This document shows positions 6,218 through 8,858 of a stretch of 8,858 nucleotides of DNA, one piece after another. The notes under the pieces are model-generated. The model was given only the letters and a program-made list of their open reading frames with translations, made no database searches and was not told where the DNA came from. The translations under genes were made by a program, and so were the position numbers. How positions within the stretch are numbered: position 1 is the stretch's first letter; each line of letters starts with the position of its first letter. Source of the DNA: an uncultured Bacilli bacterium (lineage in GTDB: Bacteria; Bacillota_I; Bacilli_A; RF39; UBA660); contig CANRIE010000025.1 in assembly GCA_947630585.1 (NCBI GenBank), positions 1 through 8,858 of the forward strand, given 5' to 3'.

Positions 6218-7537
6218 TTATTCCATATCTAAATTCTTTTTATTTATACAAAATACGGCATATAATGGAACTGATTTAATGTTGTTTTTAAAACCAAAAT
6301 TTTTTTCTGAAACTCTTATTCCATATTTTGGTTTATATTCTTTGATATAGTTGTTTAAACTCTTAGATTTAGTATGAATACTAGTCTTTACTTCTAAAGG
6401 AATAATCAAGCCATTTTCCGATTGTAATATAAAAGCAATTTTACTATCAAAATCATTCTTCCAATAATTCAAATTTAAGTCACTGGAATTAAGAGAACTA
6501 GCAACATAATTTTCAGTTAACATTCCTAGCATTGTTTCATTAACAGCATCACGATTTTTAATTAAATAAATAGGAAATTCACTTAAATTAGTAAGTAATC
6601 CTACATCATTCATATAAAGTTTAAATGAATCTAATTCTTGATACATCTTTAATGGCACTCCTATTTTAGTTTTTATACATTTATTAACAATACCTGCATT
6701 AACTAACCAATCAATAGAATCACCAAATATCGTGCTTGTCCCACCTTTTTGAACCAATTTGTATTGAAATTTTTTATTATCTTTAGCAAGTTGCACAGGA
6801 ACTGAATCAAAAGTTGCAATTATTTTATTAGCATCACCTGGTTCACTATACTTTGTTATATCATTTCTATATGATTCAATAATGGCTTTTTGATAATCAA
6901 TAGCCGTTACTAAAGAATTAGAATTAATATATTCTTGAACAACTTCTGGCATACCACCAATAGCTAAATAATCATGATATAAGTTTAAGGCTTTTTCATG
7001 TAATAGGGTTGGCATAGCACTATTTAAATTATAACATTCTCTAATTTTATCTATTAATAATTCATTATTAGTATTAATTAAAAATTCTTCAAATGATAAT
7101 GGATAAATTGTTAAAAAATCTACTTTGCCAACGGGAAAAGAAAATTCTTTTTTATTAATATGAACTCCAAGTAAAGAACCAGCTCCAATTACATAATATT
7201 CTTTAGCATCTTCTTCAAAATATTTTAAAGATGTTAATACTCTAGTATTTTTTTGAATTTCATCAAAAAATATTAAAGTATTATCTTTATCAATCTTTTT
7301 ATTAAAAGCTATTTCTAAATTTTCTATTATATATTTTGGAGTAATATTTTCATCTATCATTTTACTAATTATATTATTAGTTTCAAAATTAACATAAATA
7401 ATATCTTTAAAGTATCTATTTGCAAATTCTTTTACCAAATAAGTTTTTCCAACTTGTCTTGCTCCATATAGCAATAATGGTTTTCGATTTTTTTTATTTT
7501 TCCATTTAACTAACTCATTCATTGCTTTTCTTTCCAT
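6218..7537 (-). CDS. P-loop ATPase, AAA_14/DUF4143 family (ATPase 2)
   Basis: A 439-residue relative of ATPase 1 but from a different subfamily; cellular role unknown. Walker A is GARQVGKT (25-32), Walker B LIFFDEIQ (88-95), a sensor-like GAGSLLG (118-124), then PLSFEEFL (146-153), the family signature IGGMPEVV (193-200) and the DUF4143 part from about 215, with TENYVAS (341-347). The C-terminal nuclease-like fold keeps LEVK (381-384), but the preceding motif, normally of the form AEVDF, reads SKIAF (365-369), so both acidic positions are lost and this copy is probably not a nuclease. The ATG at 7537 has AGGTGA (7549-7544) six bases before it. It is a single-gene unit with its own promoter and a terminator in the convergent gap. 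The P-loop looks intact, so ATP binding is expected. Confidence 0.9.
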   Translation of the reverse strand: MERKAMNELVKWKNKKNRKPLLLYGARQVGKTYLVKEFANRYFKDIIYVNFETNNIISKMIDENITPKYIIENLEIAFNKKIDKDNTLIFFDEIQKNTRVLTSLKYFEEDAKEYYVIGAGSLLGVHINKKEFSFPVGKVDFLTIYPLSFEEFLINTNNELLIDKIRECYNLNSAMPTLLHEKALNLYHDYLAIGGMPEVVQEYINSNSLVTAIDYQKAIIESYRNDITKYSEPGDANKIIATFDSVPVQLAKDNKKFQYKLVQKGGTSTIFGDSIDWLVNAGIVNKCIKTKIGVPLKMYQELDSFKLYMNDVGLLTNLSEFPIYLIKNRDAVNETMLGMLTENYVASSLNSSDLNLNYWKNDFDSKIAFILQSENGLIIPLEVKTSIHTKSKSLNNYIKEYKPKYGIRVSEKNFGFKNNIKSVPLYAVFCINKKNLDME

Positions 7538-7543
7538 AATAAC

Positions 7544-7584
7544 TCACCTATATATAATATACACCCTAACTCCAAAAAAATCAA
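7544..7584 (-). promoter_or_regulatory. Promoter and RBS of ATPase 2
   Basis: TTGATT (7584-7579), a 17-base spacer and TATATT (7561-7556), then RBS AGGTGA (7549-7544). The predicted transcript start falls on the first bases of the RBS, about 12 bases before the ATG. The stretch from the -35 box reads TTGATT, T-run, GGA, as in the ATPase 1 promoter. The inverted repeat at 7566-7611 covers most of the spacer and overlaps the -35 box. Confidence 0.7.
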
Positions 7585-7611
7585 TATTTTTCGTATTTTT
7601 TTGGAGTTTAG
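7566..7611. repeat. Inverted repeat overlapping the ATPase 2 promoter
   Basis: Left arm 7566-7581 (ctaactccaaaaaaat) and right arm 7595-7611 (atttttttggagtttag) are complementary apart from one extra base, around a 13-base centre. The left arm lies in the spacer and -35 box of the ATPase 2 promoter, a good place for a repressor site. Neither strand carries a T-run after it, so it is not a terminator. Confidence 0.65.
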
Positions 7612-7635
7612 ACTTTTTTGTTCGCCAAAAAAGTC
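7611..7635. repeat. Perfect 10-bp inverted repeat next to the promoter repeat
   Basis: gacttttttg (7611-7620) and caaaaaagtc (7626-7635) are perfect complements with a 5-base centre (ttcgc). It abuts the previous repeat, sharing G7611. It would form a tight hairpin in a transcript reading through from ATPase 3, or a DNA operator. No terminator T-run follows the full stem on either strand. Confidence 0.65.
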
Positions 7636-7688
7636 CTCGTTTCACACAGGATACCGAAGATTAAAACAAATTAAGAATACAATAATTT
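7636..7688. other. Short region after ATPase 3, no gene seen
   Basis: This stretch downstream of the ATPase 3 stop contains only a very weak stem on the minus strand (TCCT paired with AGGA across 10 bases, at about 7651-7634) before CTTTTTT at 7619-7613. That could end the ATPase 3 transcript, but the stem is too short to call a terminator. Confidence 0.3.
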
Positions 7689-8858
7689 TTAAGGTTTTAA
7701 TGCTGTAATTGGAATTACATAAACTGAATCTTTTCTTCTATAAGCATAATCAATCATTCCGCTTATAACACATAAAAATTTAGGAGGAACATCACAATTT
7801 TTAGAAAATTTTAATAAATTATTAGCAGCCTCATCTATTTTTCCAACACCAAGTTTTACTTCAATAGCACCATAATCACCGTCTCTAAGTTCAACAATAG
7901 CATCAATTTCATCCCCCGTATTGTTATCATGAAAATGATAAATTCGACCACCTAAGTATTCTATATATATTCTTAAATCTCTTATAACTAACGATTCAAA
8001 CATAAAACCAAATAATTTTAAATCTTTCATTAATTGTTCTTGTTTTAAACCTAAAACTGAACAAGCAAGTGATGGATCTATAAAATGTCTTTTAGAATTT
8101 TTACCCACTCTAACACTAGACCTAATTTTTAAAGAATATGGTAGTTGTTCTTTTAATAAATGAATATTTTTTAATACATTTAAATAATCTGCCACTGTAT
8201 TTCTACTAATTTGATATTTTTTCTCGCTTTTATCATTTTTAATATCATTCATAAGTTTTTCATTTGTTACTAATGTCGATTCATTTCTAGCTAGTGATCT
8301 TAATAACATTAACATTTTTTCCTTATCACGCGACACTCCATCATAATTAATATCATGGTCTAAAACATCTTCTATATAACTTTCAGGTAATCTATAATAA
8401 TTTTTTTTATCATATTTTAAACTTGCTGGCCATCCTCCTCTGATAATTAAATCAGCTAATTTTTCAAGTGTTGGCTTAGTCTTTAAATTAATAGCTATAT
8501 TTTTATTTTCAAATAAATCAGTAAGTGAAACAATTCCCTCTGAATCACCTGATTCAAATAAAGACATGGTATACATATTTAATTTACAAATTCTTCCAAC
8601 CCCAGAATGAAATATCTTTTTAGAATCTACTGGCACAGATGATCCTGTTAAAATAAATTTACCACATTGCCCATCTTCATCACATTTAGTTCTAACATCA
8701 TCCCAAATTTGTTCAATAGATTGCCATTCATCTATTAATTCTGGATAATCATTAGTATAAATTAATTCTCTATTAATTAATGCTTTTTGATAATCAGAAT
8801 TTGGATTATCAGATTTTGTAAGTAATACAGATGAATTAGCATGATTAGAAGCTGTCCA
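7689..8858 (-). CDS. P-loop ATPase, AAA_14/DUF4143 family (ATPase 3), N-terminus beyond window
   Basis: The frame is open from the right edge to a TAA at 7691-7689: 389 visible residues, truncated only by the window. A GTG at 8636-8634 could be mistaken for the start, but upstream codons encode conserved family sequence: LIDEWQSIEQIWDDVR (Walker B and following helix, visible residues 41-56) and KFILTGSS (67-74). The Walker A loop should lie just outside. Further motifs are HSGVGRI (84-90), SLFESGDSEG (99-108), the family GGWPASL (141-147), and a C-terminal nuclease-like site DEIDAIVEL and AIEVK (316-324, 331-335), which is intact, unlike in ATPase 2. This is the common bacterial subfamily with the RxxPMSLxESGxS-type pattern. 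Its role is unknown. It lies upstream of ATPase 2 on the same strand, separated by 151 bases with inverted repeats and a promoter, so it is probably transcribed separately. Confidence 0.9.
   Translation of the reverse strand, partial: WTASNHANSSVLLTKSDNPNSDYQKALINRELIYTNDYPELIDEWQSIEQIWDDVRTKCDEDGQCGKFILTGSSVPVDSKKIFHSGVGRICKLNMYTMSLFESGDSEGIVSLTDLFENKNIAINLKTKPTLEKLADLIIRGGWPASLKYDKKNYYRLPESYIEDVLDHDINYDGVSRDKEKMLMLLRSLARNESTLVTNEKLMNDIKNDKSEKKYQISRNTVADYLNVLKNIHLLKEQLPYSLKIRSSVRVGKNSKRHFIDPSLACSVLGLKQEQLMKDLKLFGFMFESLVIRDLRIYIEYLGGRIYHFHDNNTGDEIDAIVELRDGDYGAIEVKLGVGKIDEAANNLLKFSKNCDVPPKFLCVISGMIDYAYRRKDSVYVIPITALKP

Noticed and set aside
7566..7635. CRISPR array or transposon ends in the gap before ATPase 2
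   Set aside because: Only two different inverted repeats, no repeated spacer pattern, no transposase and no target duplication seen.

Overview
The window reads as a very AT-rich chromosomal segment of a low-GC Gram-positive bacterium, probably an uncultured gut-type Bacillota or Mycoplasmatota relative. This rests on AT-rich codons throughout, strong Shine-Dalgarno sites, TTGATT/TATAAT-type promoters, and protein families typical of such genomes. TGG encodes Trp and TGA is used as a stop (gene 2565-3800), so the Mycoplasma code (TGA as Trp) does not apply. The taxonomic placement is inference.

Layout. From left to right: a small XRE regulator (minus, 41-265) whose last codons contain a terminator-like hairpin; a two-gene MacB/FtsX-type ABC exporter transcribed leftward, permease first (1046-2473) then ATPase (369-1046), with stop and start overlapping as TAATG; a P-loop ATPase of the AAA_14/DUF4143 type (minus, 2565-3800); and, divergent from it, a 732-residue protein with a long helical N-terminal part and C-terminal BspA-type leucine-rich repeats (plus, 3971-6169). 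Next comes a second AAA_14/DUF4143 ATPase (minus, 6218-7537), convergent with the LRR gene, then a third ATPase of the same broad family (minus, 7689 to beyond the right edge), missing only its N-terminal P-loop end, which lies outside the window.

How it fits together. The ABC pair is a self-contained exporter. The right two thirds look like an accessory region: three ATPases of one broad family but different subfamilies, around one LRR protein. ATPase 1 and the LRR gene share a 170-bp divergent control region holding two TTGATT-type promoters with 17-bp spacers and, between them, a 16-bp-paired inverted repeat. ATPases 1 and 2 have look-alike promoters, very short predicted leaders, and terminator stems with the same GATTAG...CTAATC arms, although their proteins differ. 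That is the most unusual pattern here. No tRNA, rRNA, CRISPR array or transposase was seen. The function of the ATPases and the LRR protein cannot be settled from sequence alone.
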